A program made the translations under genes and the position numbers. From NCBI GenBank assembly GCA_016213675.1, contig JACQZW010000068.1:29760-93759 (forward strand): 64,000 nucleotides of DNA. The letters run 5' to 3'. Positions 46,263-55,700 of this stretch are shown here, one piece after another. A model generated the notes under the pieces. That model searched no databases. It saw only the letters and a list, made by a program, of their open reading frames with translations, and was not told the DNA's origin. Position 1 is the first letter of the stretch, and each line of letters starts with the position of its first letter. The DNA comes from Acidobacteriota bacterium. Its GTDB lineage: Bacteria > Acidobacteriota > Thermoanaerobaculia > Thermoanaerobaculales > Thermoanaerobaculaceae.

Positions 46263-47382
46263 CGTGCCTCCGCCGGCCGGCGTCGAACACCTTGCCCACG
46301 CCTCCGAACAGCCGGTCCCAGAACCGGTCGAGGCCGGTCGACGGCGGGCGGTTGAGGTACTCGCCGCGGAGCTGGCCGTTCTCGAAGATCCGGTCGGCAT
46401 CGTAGCGCACGACGTTCCAGGCGTAGCTGGCGAACACGCCGAGCACGACCAGGACGAGCAGCAGCAGGTAGAAGGCGACGTTGAGCGAGCCGGACGACGA
46501 GGCGCGCGCGTCGGCAGGTCGGGTGACCAGGGGCGCGAGGAACCGGAACACCCCGCCCACGCACAGCGTCGCCAGCCCCAGCGCCCCGAAGGCGAGCGGC
46601 ACGCGGTGCCGGTCGTTCTCCGGCGCGCGGGCGGCCAGCAGCCGGCCCGTCACCGCGTCCAGCGTCGCGTCGTAGAGCCCGGGGCCGATGCGGTAGCGGA
46701 TCCGCCAGAACGGCACGAGCACGGTGCGCACGGTCGGCAGGTGCAGGCGCGTCTCGCCACGCGCCGTCTCCCCCCGCAGCCGCTCGACCAGCTCCGACGG
46801 ATCCACGTCGGGCGCCAGCACCGAGCCGGTCCGCCGGACCTCCTCGGCGTCGAACGGCACCAGCTCGGCCCCCGCGCCGATCAGCGCGCCGGGCCCGATC
46901 GCGTCCAGGCCCCATCCCCCGCGCCGCACCGCCGGCGCCGAACGCTCCACGTCGGTGAGCAGCACGCGTGCGCGGTCGTCGGTCGGCACGGGCTCCTTGC
47001 GCACCGTGACCGTCTCCCGCGTGCCGTCCCGGTTGGTGAGCGTCTCGTAGCTCGTCCGCGGCTCGGGCTTCCGCTCCACGATCCCGGTGCGCAGGCCGCG
47101 CGCGACGTGGTACGGGACGTAGACCAGCCGCGCCTCGACGGGCTGGACGTCCGCGCGCAGCGAGCGCGGCAGGACGTTCTCGGCGAGGAGCGTGCGACGC
47201 AGGGCGAGCAGCGCCTCGGACCGCTCGATCGCCGGCCGGATCACCTGCCGCGTCGCCGAGCGCTCCGGCTCGGCGAGCGCGGCGCGCCGGCCGCAGTAGT
47301 CGCAGCGCGCGGCGCCCCGCGTCGCGTCCTCGCCGAACAGGGCGCCGCACGTCGGGCAGAGGAACCGGGCCGCCGAAGTCAT
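46255..47382 (-). CDS. Zinc-ribbon membrane protein, second of three
   Basis: 375 residues. ATG 47382 overlaps the upstream stop as ATGA. Zinc ribbon Cys9, Cys12, Cys27, Cys30 (LCPTCGALF, RCDYCGRRA). A long cytoplasmic part with PVEARLVYVPYHVARGL and VPFWRIRYRI strands follows. Two spans sit near the C-terminus (VPLAFGALGLATLCVGGVF and LNVAFYLLLLVLVVLGVFA), and a basic tail ends it. It probably sits at the membrane with the ribbon inside. The two flanking genes have related architecture. No enzyme motif is visible. Confidence 0.78.
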   Translation of the reverse strand: MTSAARFLCPTCGALFGEDATRGAARCDYCGRRAALAEPERSATRQVIRPAIERSEALLALRRTLLAENVLPRSLRADVQPVEARLVYVPYHVARGLRTGIVERKPEPRTSYETLTNRDGTRETVTVRKEPVPTDDRARVLLTDVERSAPAVRRGGWGLDAIGPGALIGAGAELVPFDAEEVRRTGSVLAPDVDPSELVERLRGETARGETRLHLPTVRTVLVPFWRIRYRIGPGLYDATLDAVTGRLLAARAPENDRHRVPLAFGALGLATLCVGGVFRFLAPLVTRPADARASSSGSLNVAFYLLLLVLVVLGVFASYAWNVVRYDADRIFENGQLRGEYLNRPPSTGLDRFWDRLFGGVGKVFDAGRRRHDA

Positions 47383-48149
47383 GCGCCGTCTCCCTCCCGC
47401 GGCGCGGCGTCGCGACGCCGCGCCAGCACCGCGGCGGGCCAGCCCAGCGCCAGGGCGGCGCCGGCCAGGCCGCCCAGCGCCAGCAGCGGGTGCGGGGCGA
47501 AGAGGCCCAGTGCGGTGCCGGCGACGCCGTACAACCCGAGGAGCAGGCCGAGCGACGCGCCGAAGCGCAGGCGGCGGGGATTCAGGGGGGCCGAGGTCCA
47601 GACGCGACCGTCCACGCGGTCGACCCAGGCGACCGTCTCGGCGCCGCCGGCCGACAGGACGACGCGGAAGAACGGCAGGTAGCGCAGCACCTCGCCCTCG
47701 CCCCCGGGGACCGCCGGCCACTCCCACCGTGGGTCGTTTTCCACGGACGCGTCCAGCGGCTCCGGCTCGCCGTCCGGCAGCCGGATCCCGGCGAGCGACG
47801 GGTCCCCGGTATCGATCGCCGCGCGGCCCGCCGCCCCGGCCGCCGCGGAGCCCGTCGTCCAGTAGGGGATCCACTGCTCCTCGAGCGTCGAGACGGACGG
47901 CGCGTGCTCGAGGTCGCGGGAGCGGGCGAAGCGGGCCACCGCGGCCGTGACGTCGCCGGGGCCCAGCACGGCGCGCAAGCGGGCGACCGGGCGGACGAGC
48001 CGTCCCGCGAACAGGTTCGCGGCGCCGCAGTGCGCGCAGCGCACGACGCGGTGGTCGACGTCCAGCGGCAGCTCGGCGCCGCAGCCGGCGCAGCGCCCGG
48101 TCCACGAGCGCGCGCCGAGGGTCCGGTCGGGCGGTGGAGCTTCGGCCAC
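47379..48149 (-). CDS. Zinc-ribbon membrane protein, first of three
   Basis: 256 residues. Begins four bases after the hybrid kinase stop. Zinc ribbon Cys20, Cys23, Cys38, Cys41 (GRCAGCGAEL, RCAHCGAANLF). The middle shows EEQWIPYWT and RYLPFFRVVL strands of the same kind as in the next gene, so the three genes look like diverged paralogues. Two close spans at the C-terminus (about 200-245) are followed by a basic tail. Function unknown; the coupling implies the three products are made together and may form one complex (inference). Confidence 0.78.
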   Translation of the reverse strand: MAEAPPPDRTLGARSWTGRCAGCGAELPLDVDHRVVRCAHCGAANLFAGRLVRPVARLRAVLGPGDVTAAVARFARSRDLEHAPSVSTLEEQWIPYWTTGSAAAGAAGRAAIDTGDPSLAGIRLPDGEPEPLDASVENDPRWEWPAVPGGEGEVLRYLPFFRVVLSAGGAETVAWVDRVDGRVWTSAPLNPRRLRFGASLGLLLGLYGVAGTALGLFAPHPLLALGGLAGAALALGWPAAVLARRRDAAPREGDGA

Positions 48150-48153
48150 GGCC

Positions 48154-50085
48154 CTACTCCTCCAGCACGCGCCGCAGGAGGGCGACCATCTCGTCCAGCT
48201 CGTACGGCTTGGTCAGCGCGCCACGGAAACCGAAGGCGCGGTGGTCCGCCATCACCGGGTCCTCGGAGTACCCCGACGAGACGACGGCGCGGACGTCGGG
48301 ATCCAGCGCGCGGAGTTGCCCCAGCGTCTCTTTTCCGCCCAGACCCCCGGGGACGGTGAGGTCGACGATCACCACGTGGAACGGCTCGCCGCGCTCCTGG
48401 GCCGCACGAAACGACTCGATGGCCGCCTCCCCGCTTTCCGCCAGCCGGACCTGGAAGCCCGCCAGCTCCAGGAAGCGGCCGACCAGCCCGCGAACCTGCG
48501 GCTGGTCGTCCATGATCAGGATCCGCCCCGCGCCCGCCCGGGGCGCCGGGGCCGCCGGCGGCTCCGGGCAAGGCGCCGGCGTCCCGCCCGCGGGCACCCA
48601 GACCACGAACGTCGAGCCCTTGCCCACCTCGGATTCCACCTCGACGTGACCCGCGTGCCGCTTGACGATCGAGTACACGGTGCTCAGGCCGAGCCCCGTG
48701 CCGCCGGGCTTGGTCGTGAAGAACGGATCGAAGATGCGCCGCTGCTGCGATTGCGGGATTCCCACGCCCTCGTCGCGCACCGTGATGCGCACGTAGCGGC
48801 CCGAGCGGAGCGGGGAGGGCTCGGACGCGTCCACGGTCACGTTCTCGCCGGCGACGGTGATCGCCCCGCCGTCCGGCATCGCCTGCACCGCGTTGAGGAA
48901 GAGGTTGTTGAACACCTGCACGAATTGCCCCTCGTCGACCTCGACGGGCCACAGCTCCGCCGGCAGCGCGACACGCGAGACGATCTTCGACCCGCTCAGG
49001 GCGAAGTCCAGGGTCTCGCGGACCAGCGCGGCCAGGGAGAGCGTGCGCTTGACCGGGGCGCCGCCCTTGGCGAACGTGAGGAGCTGCCGCGTGAGCTGCC
49101 GCCCCTGCAGGGCCGCGTGCTCGATGTCGGCCAGGAGCTGGGCCAGCTCGGAAGCGGCCGGGACCAGGCGGTGGCCCAGCGACGCGTTGCCGGCGATGAT
49201 CGCCAGCGTGTTGTTGAAGTCGTGCGCGATCCCACCGGCCAGCACCCCCAGCGACTCGAGCTTGTCGGACTTCTGCAGCTCCGCTTCCATCCGCTTGCGG
49301 TCCGTGATGTCCGTGACGATGCCCAGGATCGCCTGGTTCCCGCGGAACGGAACCAGGCGGGTCGTGATGATGGCCTCGACCCGCCGACCGTCGCGCGTCA
49401 GCAGCGAATACTCGTACGGCGGGACGTCGTCCCCGCGCATGTGGCGCACGAACGAGTCGTGGATCATCGGTCGCGACTCCGGCGCGATGAGCGACCGGAA
49501 GTCGAACTCCGCCGACGCCAGCTCCTCCCGCGAGTAGCCCATCACCTCCGCACAGCGCTCGTTCGCGTACACGATCCGCCCCGCCTGGTTGATGAAGATC
49601 ATGTTCGGCGAGCGCTCGGCCAGCGTACGGAACTGCTCTTCCGACTCGCGCAGCGCCCGCACGGCCTCCAGGCGCCGGGTGACGTCGCGGATGCTGGCGA
49701 TGAACCCGACCGGCTCGCCCGAAGCGCCGCGGACCAGCGCCGCGCTCAGTTCGCCCGTGTAACGCGTCCCGTCGATGCGCAGCAGCGAGTACTCCAGGCC
49801 CCGCGCCACGCCCTCGGTCAGCGTGCGGTGCATGCCGGCCGCAGCCCTCGCCCGGTCCTCGGGCGCGATCTGGTCGAAGGCGTTGCGCCCGACCAGGCCC
49901 TTGGTCCCCGTCCCGCCCCACAGGGCGTCGGCCTGCGCCGACGCCTCCGTGATGCGGCCTTGCAGGTCCGTCACCGTCACGGCGTCGGGCAGCGCCGCCA
50001 GGAGACTCCGGTACCGCGCCGCCAGCTCCCGCAGCTCGTCCAACGCGGCCGCAGCGTCGTCCCGGACTCTCCCGTCGTCCGCCAT
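48154..50085 (-). CDS. PAS/PAS hybrid histidine kinase with receiver
   Basis: 643 residues, no membrane span. Two PAS domains (about 25-140 and 150-265), the second with FINQAGRIVYANERCAEVMGYS. HisKA has His288 in AGGIAHDFNNTLAII. HATPase_c boxes follow (FNNLFLNAVQAM, RDEGVGIP, GTGLGLSTV). A C-terminal receiver has Asp575 in VIVDLTVPGGLGG and the acidic pair in LIMDDQP. GGGGAGGGG before ATG 50085 sets the start. The PAS domains may bind a redox or gas cofactor, but no ligand-binding residue can be assigned by eye. Its place between the glutaredoxin/FTR genes and three zinc-ribbon genes suggests it senses cytoplasmic redox state (inference). Confidence 0.92.
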   Translation of the reverse strand: MADDGRVRDDAAAALDELRELAARYRSLLAALPDAVTVTDLQGRITEASAQADALWGGTGTKGLVGRNAFDQIAPEDRARAAAGMHRTLTEGVARGLEYSLLRIDGTRYTGELSAALVRGASGEPVGFIASIRDVTRRLEAVRALRESEEQFRTLAERSPNMIFINQAGRIVYANERCAEVMGYSREELASAEFDFRSLIAPESRPMIHDSFVRHMRGDDVPPYEYSLLTRDGRRVEAIITTRLVPFRGNQAILGIVTDITDRKRMEAELQKSDKLESLGVLAGGIAHDFNNTLAIIAGNASLGHRLVPAASELAQLLADIEHAALQGRQLTRQLLTFAKGGAPVKRTLSLAALVRETLDFALSGSKIVSRVALPAELWPVEVDEGQFVQVFNNLFLNAVQAMPDGGAITVAGENVTVDASEPSPLRSGRYVRITVRDEGVGIPQSQQRRIFDPFFTTKPGGTGLGLSTVYSIVKRHAGHVEVESEVGKGSTFVVWVPAGGTPAPCPEPPAAPAPRAGAGRILIMDDQPQVRGLVGRFLELAGFQVRLAESGEAAIESFRAAQERGEPFHVVIVDLTVPGGLGGKETLGQLRALDPDVRAVVSSGYSEDPVMADHRAFGFRGALTKPYELDEMVALLRRVLEE

Positions 50086-50111
50086 GGCGGTGCGCCCCTC
50101 CCCGGCCCCGC

Positions 50112-50654
50112 TCACAGGAACCGCTCGAAACGATCCTTCTTCGCGAAACACACCGGACAGACCCCGGGCGGCCCGTCCCGCGCCGCCAGGTACCCGCACA
50201 CCTGACACCGCCAAACGGGGTACGGGAGCTTGAGCCCTCCCGCTGGCGCCGCCCCCGCCGGCTCGGCCGGCGACGGCTTCGAGTACCCGCGGTCGATGAA
50301 CTCCTGCGGGCGCCGCTCCGGGATCGACCGCTGCGGCACCTTGCCCGCGATCCACTCCTCGCTCACGTACAGCGCGCAATAGCACGCCCCGAACTCCACC
50401 ACGTCGGCGTCGCGGTAGTAGCACGGGCAGACGACGTCGATGTCCTTCGCCTTCTCTCCGAACGCGAGCCGGCACGGGCACTGCCAGTACCCGTACCGCT
50501 TCTGGTTGGCCACGAGCCCCTCGACCAGCCGGAGCGTGAACTCCTTGTCCGGGTTCAGGTTGTACCCACCCTCGCGCGCCTCCCGGTCCAGCCGGTGGAA
50601 CAGCTCCACCACGTCCGGCGCGAACGTCTTCTCGACGTCGTCCCCGGCCGTCAT
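50112..50654 (-). CDS. Ferredoxin:thioredoxin reductase catalytic subunit fused to rubredoxin-like domain
   Basis: 180 residues. The FTR beta-type domain has Cys59-Pro-Cys61, Cys76-Pro-Cys78 and Cys91-Tyr-Cys93 (WQCPCRLAFG, VVCPCYYRDAD, GACYCALYV): four ligands of a [4Fe-4S] cluster plus a redox-active pair. Spacing differs from the chloroplast enzyme but fits the archaeal/bacterial FTR-like group. After a Pro/Ala linker the C-terminal 35 residues carry WRCQVCGYLA and GVCPVCFAKK, the two CxxC of a rubredoxin or rubrerythrin-tail domain. So the electron donor may be built in. It overlaps the glutaredoxin gene as ATGA. Family knowledge: FTR reduces thioredoxin-fold disulfides; here the adjacent glutaredoxin is the obvious partner. 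Confidence 0.9.
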   Translation of the reverse strand: MTAGDDVEKTFAPDVVELFHRLDREAREGGYNLNPDKEFTLRLVEGLVANQKRYGYWQCPCRLAFGEKAKDIDVVCPCYYRDADVVEFGACYCALYVSEEWIAGKVPQRSIPERRPQEFIDRGYSKPSPAEPAGAAPAGGLKLPYPVWRCQVCGYLAARDGPPGVCPVCFAKKDRFERFL

Positions 50655-50929
50655 GCCAACGCCTCCCGGATCTTGTCGGGATCGTATCCGACGATGACCC
50701 GATCATCGACCTGCAGCACGGGGTAGTTGCCCCGCGGGTTCAGCTCCCGCGCCTTCGTCGAGAGCTTCTCCTTCTCGTCCCCGTTGCACAGGTCGATGTC
50801 GACGTACTCGTGATCGACTCCCTCCTCGACGAGCAGCTCCTTGGTGCGCCGGCACCAGCCGCACGTCGAGAGCGCGTACAGCACGACCTTGTGCTTCTTG
50901 TCCTTCCCATCCACGCGAACGAAACCCAT
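50651..50929 (-). CDS. Glutaredoxin-like protein, CGWC
   Basis: 92 residues. GGAGG lies seven bases before ATG 50929, which is chosen over an upstream in-frame ATG. Active site Cys23-Gly-Trp-Cys26 (STCGWCRRTKELL), cis-Pro segment NYPVLQVDD and the C-terminal helix VGYDPDKIREAL mark the thioredoxin/glutaredoxin fold. First gene of the leftward run that continues with FTR, so it is likely reduced by that enzyme rather than by glutathione. Substrates could be the zinc-ribbon proteins or the sensor kinase downstream, but that is speculation. Confidence 0.9.
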   Translation of the reverse strand: MGFVRVDGKDKKHKVVLYALSTCGWCRRTKELLVEEGVDHEYVDIDLCNGDEKEKLSTKARELNPRGNYPVLQVDDRVIVGYDPDKIREALA

Positions 50930-51000
50930 TTCCGACCTCCGCCCTCGGGGACGCTTGTACTGCGGCGAGGCACCTCGGAGCAAGCGGCGGAGGGCGAGGA

Positions 51001-51038
51001 AATGTGAATGCTAAAACATGCGATACCAGACCGGAAAC
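51001..51038 (+). repeat. Left arm of 38-bp inverted repeat
   Basis: Contains AATGCTAAAACATGC (51007-51021), seven bases, then GACCGGAAAC (51029-51038). The reverse complement with the same spacing is at 52651-52688. About 32 of 38 positions agree. Beyond it, similarity is weak. Confidence 0.75.
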
Positions 51039-51113
51039 TGGAGCGCAGGCGGCAATGTCGCACCGGAAATGGATGGTGGAAAACGATGGGCGTTGCGCGT
51101 AGCGTGCGCCGCG

Positions 51114-52592
51114 ATGGATCCGCGGCGCGCGGTGCGGTGGCTCGTCCTGCTCACGGTGGGGCTGGGCACGATTCACCTGTGGATGGCCGGCGCGCTGGAG
51201 CTGGCTCCCGACGAGGCGTACTACTGGACGTGGTCGAAGCACCTCGCGCTCGCCTACCCGGACCATCCGCCGCTGGTCGCCTGGCTCGTCGCCGCCGGGA
51301 CGGCGCTGGGCGGCGACACCGAGGTGGGGGTGCGCCTCTGGTTCGTGGTTCTCGGGACGGGCCTCATCCCGCTTTCGTTCCTGCTGGCCCGCCGGTCGGG
51401 GGCCCGACCAGGGATCGCTCTTCTGGTCGCCGCCGCCGTGGGAACCTCCTTGCTGGGCTCGGCCGGCGCGTTGCTCGCGACTCCCGAGACCCCTTTCGTC
51501 TTCGGATGGACGTTGGCGATGCTCGGACTGATCGGTTTGTCATCCCGCGAGCGGCCGTTTCTCGACGGGGGCCTCCTGGCGGCGGGAACGGCCGTGGCCG
51601 TCGCGTCCAAGCTGACCGGCATCCTGCTCCCCGCCATCGTTGCGCTGTGGCTGTTCTGGGCCCGCGAGCGGGTGTGGCGCAAGCGCTGGACGCTGCTCTT
51701 CGCCGTCCTGCTGGGACTCGTGGCGGCCGTCCCCGTGTTCCTCGCAGGCCTCGGCTCCGGCGGCTCGACCGCGTTCCAGCTCCGGCACGGCCTGTGGGCA
51801 CCGGAGTTGGGCGTCGCCGACCGGCTCGCCAACCTGGGCGCCTTCCTGGGAGGGCAAATCGGACTGCTCTCGCCTGCGCTCGCCGTCGCCGTCATCGCGT
51901 TCCTGGCACGCCCGCTCGCCGCGACGCCGGCCTCGTGGCCCCTGTGGCTGTCGGCGATCGTCCCATGGGCCCTCTTCGGCTTCGCTTCGCTGCTTGCTCG
52001 CCCCGAGGCCAACTGGCCGGCCTGCGCCCACGTCGGAGCGCTCGCCGGCGCGGCGCTGCTCCTCCAGCATGCTCGGGACTCCGGCCGCCGCTGGTCCCGC
52101 GGACGGTGGATCGCCGTCGCGTTGGGCTTGCAGGTGCTGGTATCGCTTCTCGTGCACGTCCATCTCCTTCGCCCCTTCCTGCCCTTGGGCACGGGGTCTT
52201 CTGCGCCGTTCACGGGCCCCTCCGATCCCGCGGCGCGACTCCACGGGTGGAAGGAACTGGTCGGGGCGCTCCAGCGGCAGGCCGAGCCGATCGTCCCCGA
52301 CGTTCTTTCGCCCGATGACCCGATTCCGGCGGTGCTGAGGTTCTACGGCCTGCGGCCCCGATGGCCGGCAGAGTGGCAGGGCCGATCCCGGCATGTGGAG
52401 TGGGAGTGGTGGTCGATCGAGCTCGTGGGCCGCCGCCCAGGGGAGGGGCCGGAGGAAGCTGGTGCCTGGTCGGACTCGTGCGCCCAGGTCTCCGTCGATG
52501 CCGCCACCGTCGACCCCGGTCTCGTCCATCCCTCCGCCCCCGTCCGGATCCGCCGGCTGCGATGTGCCGACCCCCCGGGCCGGATCCGATGA
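51114..52592 (+). CDS. GT39-type membrane glycosyltransferase
   Basis: 492 residues with about ten membrane spans, starting MDPRRAVRWLVLL at 51114; an ATG at 51069 is possible but adds a basic, repeat-derived leader. The first periplasmic loop has APDEAYYWTWSKHLALAYPDHPP, the DEAYYW...HPP signature of the ArnT/PMT-like glycosyltransferase family 39. These enzymes use a polyprenyl-phosphate sugar to glycosylate lipids or proteins at the outer face of the membrane. The C-terminal 150 residues form a soluble periplasmic part. It is flanked on both sides by an inverted repeat and is not in an operon with a visible sugar pathway. Confidence 0.85.
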   Translation: MDPRRAVRWLVLLTVGLGTIHLWMAGALELAPDEAYYWTWSKHLALAYPDHPPLVAWLVAAGTALGGDTEVGVRLWFVVLGTGLIPLSFLLARRSGARPGIALLVAAAVGTSLLGSAGALLATPETPFVFGWTLAMLGLIGLSSRERPFLDGGLLAAGTAVAVASKLTGILLPAIVALWLFWARERVWRKRWTLLFAVLLGLVAAVPVFLAGLGSGGSTAFQLRHGLWAPELGVADRLANLGAFLGGQIGLLSPALAVAVIAFLARPLAATPASWPLWLSAIVPWALFGFASLLARPEANWPACAHVGALAGAALLLQHARDSGRRWSRGRWIAVALGLQVLVSLLVHVHLLRPFLPLGTGSSAPFTGPSDPAARLHGWKELVGALQRQAEPIVPDVLSPDDPIPAVLRFYGLRPRWPAEWQGRSRHVEWEWWSIELVGRRPGEGPEEAGAWSDSCAQVSVDAATVDPGLVHPSAPVRIRRLRCADPPGRIR

Positions 52593-52650
52593 GGGCGACG
52601 CCCGTCCTCCATCCCCGGTTTCACATCTCGCCTTGCGCCGAGCCCTGCCC

Positions 52651-52688
52651 GTTTCCGGTCAATTATTGCATGTTTTAGCATTTGCATT
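52651..52688 (-). repeat. Right arm of 38-bp inverted repeat
   Basis: GTTTCCGGTC (52651-52660), seven bases, then GCATGTTTTAGCATT (52668-52682): the reverse complement of the left arm at 51001-51038, with equal spacing. The two arms enclose the glycosyltransferase gene. Confidence 0.75.
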
Positions 52689-52713
52689 CCCCCCCCGCCC
52701 CCTCCCCCCATCG

Positions 52714-52740
52714 TTGCGCCCGCGCCGCCACTGTGCTAAC
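52714..52740 (+). promoter_or_regulatory. Candidate promoter for the 52753 kinase gene
   Basis: TTGCGC (52714-52719), 15 bases, GCTAAC (52735-52740), only 12 bases before GTG 52753, so the transcript would have almost no leader. Confidence 0.35.
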
Positions 52741-52752
52741 TCCCGCCGGATC

Positions 52753-55700
52753 GTGGCGACCGAACGCGCCAACGTCGTGGGGAGGTATCAACTCCTCGAG
52801 ATGATCGCTCGAGGGGGGATGGCCGAGGTCTACAAGGCGAAGTCGTTCGGGGTCGAGGGTTTCGAGAAGACGGTGGTGATCAAGCGGATCCTGCCCGAGT
52901 TCTCGGGGACCCGCGGCTTCGTCGACATGTTCATCAACGAGGCCAAGATCGCGGTCAACCTTTCCCACGCGAACATCGTCCAGGTGTTCGACCTGGGGAA
53001 GGACGACGCGGAGCGCTACTACATCGCGATGGAGTACGTCGCGGGCATGGACGTGGCCGAGTTGCTGCGCCGCTGCCTGCGCCGCGGCCAGGCCTTCCCG
53101 ATCGAGCTCGCCGTCTACGTCACCGCGGAAGTCTGCAAGGGCCTCGACTACGCCCACCGCCGTCGCGGGCCGGACCTCACGCCGCTCAACATCGTGCACC
53201 GCGACATCAGCCCCCACAACGCGCTGGTCTCGTTCGAGGGCGAGGTCAAGATCACGGATTTCGGCATCGCGCGCGCCAAGCACCTGGTGGCCGAGCCGAC
53301 CGGCTCGGCCGTGCAGGGCAAGTTCTCGTACATGTCGCCCGAACAGGCCCGCGGCGACGAGGTCGACGCGCGCACCGACATCTTCTCGCTCGGCGTCGTG
53401 CTCTACGAGCTGGTGACGGGCGTCAACCCGTTCCGCGACGCCACCGGCGCCAAGACGCTGGAGCGCGTGCAGAAGGGGCAGGCGGTGCCGATGGCCGAGG
53501 TGAAGGCCGACGCGCCGATCGAGCTGCGGCGGATCATCGAGACGGCCATCACCCCGGATCTGGCGAAGCGCTACGCCAACGCCAGCCGTTTCCACGAGGA
53601 GCTGATCGGCTTCCTGTACACCAGCGGCCTGCGGGTCGGCGCTCCCGACCTGGCCCAGTTCGTCCAGGCCATGCGCGACGCGCCGCGGCCCTCCAGCGAG
53701 GAGCTGGCACGCGACATCATCCAGATCCTCGACCGGCCCGAGGGGACCGCCGCGGAGGCGGAGGCTCTGGGACGCACCGGTCTGGAGGAGACGACGGCGC
53801 GGCAGGTGCCGGTCGAGGCGCCGGCGGACAGCGTGTGCACGCCGTCGGTGACGAACGCCAGCGAGCTGGAGCGCGAGCAGCGCGACCTGACGGCGCTGTG
53901 CATCGCCTTTCCCGCGCTCGAGGACGGGGACCGCTTCTCCGGCGAGGCGCGGCGCATTTTGGAACGGGACGGCGGGCACGTCGTCGTCGACCACGCCGAG
54001 TACCTGTTCGCGCTGTTCGGCCTGGTCGAGTCCGACGGCCGGGACCTGGAGGCCGCCGCACGCTCGGCCCTCCGCATCCGTCGCGTCTCGCGCGAGATCG
54101 CCGACCAGCGCGGCCGGCGCATCGGCGTCGCGGTGCGCGCGGTCCGCGTCGTGGTCGACGCCGAGGGCCGCCTTCAGGAGGATGAGGGCTACCGGCAGCT
54201 CGTCCTGGGCATGCGCGATCAGGCGGCGCGGTGCCCCGGCGTCGTGACCTTCGACCGCCGCACCTGCCGCCACCTGGCCGACGCCTTCCGCTTCGAGGAG
54301 GCCTCGCACGTCGTCGCGGGCGCTTCTCCCGACTGGGTCGTCGTGCACGACGAGCGGCCGGTCGCGGTGGTCACGGTGCCCACGGTCGGCCGCCGCGACG
54401 CGATCAAGGCCGTCGCCGAGCACCTCACGGCCGCCTCCGGCGGCAACGGACGCATCGTCGCTCTCATCGGCGAGGCGGGGATCGGCAAGAGCCGTCTGCT
54501 CCAGGAGATCTCGCACCGGCTGCGCAACCGCTACGAGGCGTTCTGGTACGAGGCGCGCTGTTCGCGCCAGCAGGCCAACGTCCCCTACTCCGCTCTCGCC
54601 TCGCTCGTCCGCGCCATCGTCGGCGCCGACGAGACCGATCCGGCGCCGCTGCTGCGCGAGCGCCTCAAGCGGCTGCGCGAGCTGGGTTGCGGGCACGACG
54701 AGGTCGAGGCCGTCGCGTCGGCCGTCGGCCTCGAGTCCGCCACGACGCTCGGACCGCAGGACCTCGCGCGCATGCTCCGCGGCGCCGTCGCCCGCATCGT
54801 CTCCGCGCTCGCCTCCGAGCGGGTCACGATCCTCGTCGTCGAAGGCGCCGCCTGGATCGACCCCGACACCATCGCCGCCCTCGACTCGCTGGTCCGCCAG
54901 GTCGGCCGGGTGCGCCTGCTCCTGTTCCTCACGGCTCGTCCCGACGGCGTCTTCCCCTGGCGCGACCTGCCCCAGTACCGGGAAATCACGCTCGGCCCGC
55001 TGGCCGAGGCCGACGCCCAGCGCCTCGTCCTGGCGCGGCTCGGCCAGCCCAAGGACCCGCCCTGGCAGCTCCTGCAGGACGTCACGCACAAGTCGGGCGG
55101 CAACCCGCTGTTCATCGAGGAGTACCTGAAGGGGCTGGAGGCGTCGGGGGCGCTGGAGCGCGTCGACGGCACGGTCGTCTACAAGCCGGAGGCGGCGGCG
55201 ACGGAGGTGCCCAAGACCCTGCGCGGCATCGTCACGGCCCGCCTCTCGCAGCTCGGGGTCGAGGCGCGCAGCGTGCTGCGGGTCGCCGCGGTCGTCGGCC
55301 TGCGCTTCCACGTCGACCTCCTGGCGCAGGTGATGGGCATGCGCTCCGCGGCGCTGTACCCGTATCTCGCGGAGTTCGAGAACCACGGCGTCCTGACGCG
55401 CGCCTCGCTCGTCGAGTACGCATTCGCCCACGACCTGACGCGCGACGTGATCTACGACTCCCTCACCTTCGCCAACCGGCGCGAGCTGCACCTGCGCGTG
55501 GCGCAGGCGGTGGAGTCGCTCTACGCCGACCGGCTGCCGGAGTTCTACGAGGTGCTGGCGCACCACTACCGCGAGAGCGCCGACCGCGAGAAGGCGATCA
55601 CGTACCTGATGAAGAACGGCGACCGCCTGGCGAGGGAGTACTCGCCGGAGGCGGCGTTGCAGAACTACCTGCGGGCCATCGACCTCATGCGCAACGCCCC

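Noticed and set aside
51008..51113. Peptide MLKHAI... read from the left inverted repeat
   Set aside because: The same peptide start is read from the right arm; it reflects the repeat DNA, not a conserved N-terminus. The transferase is started at 51114.
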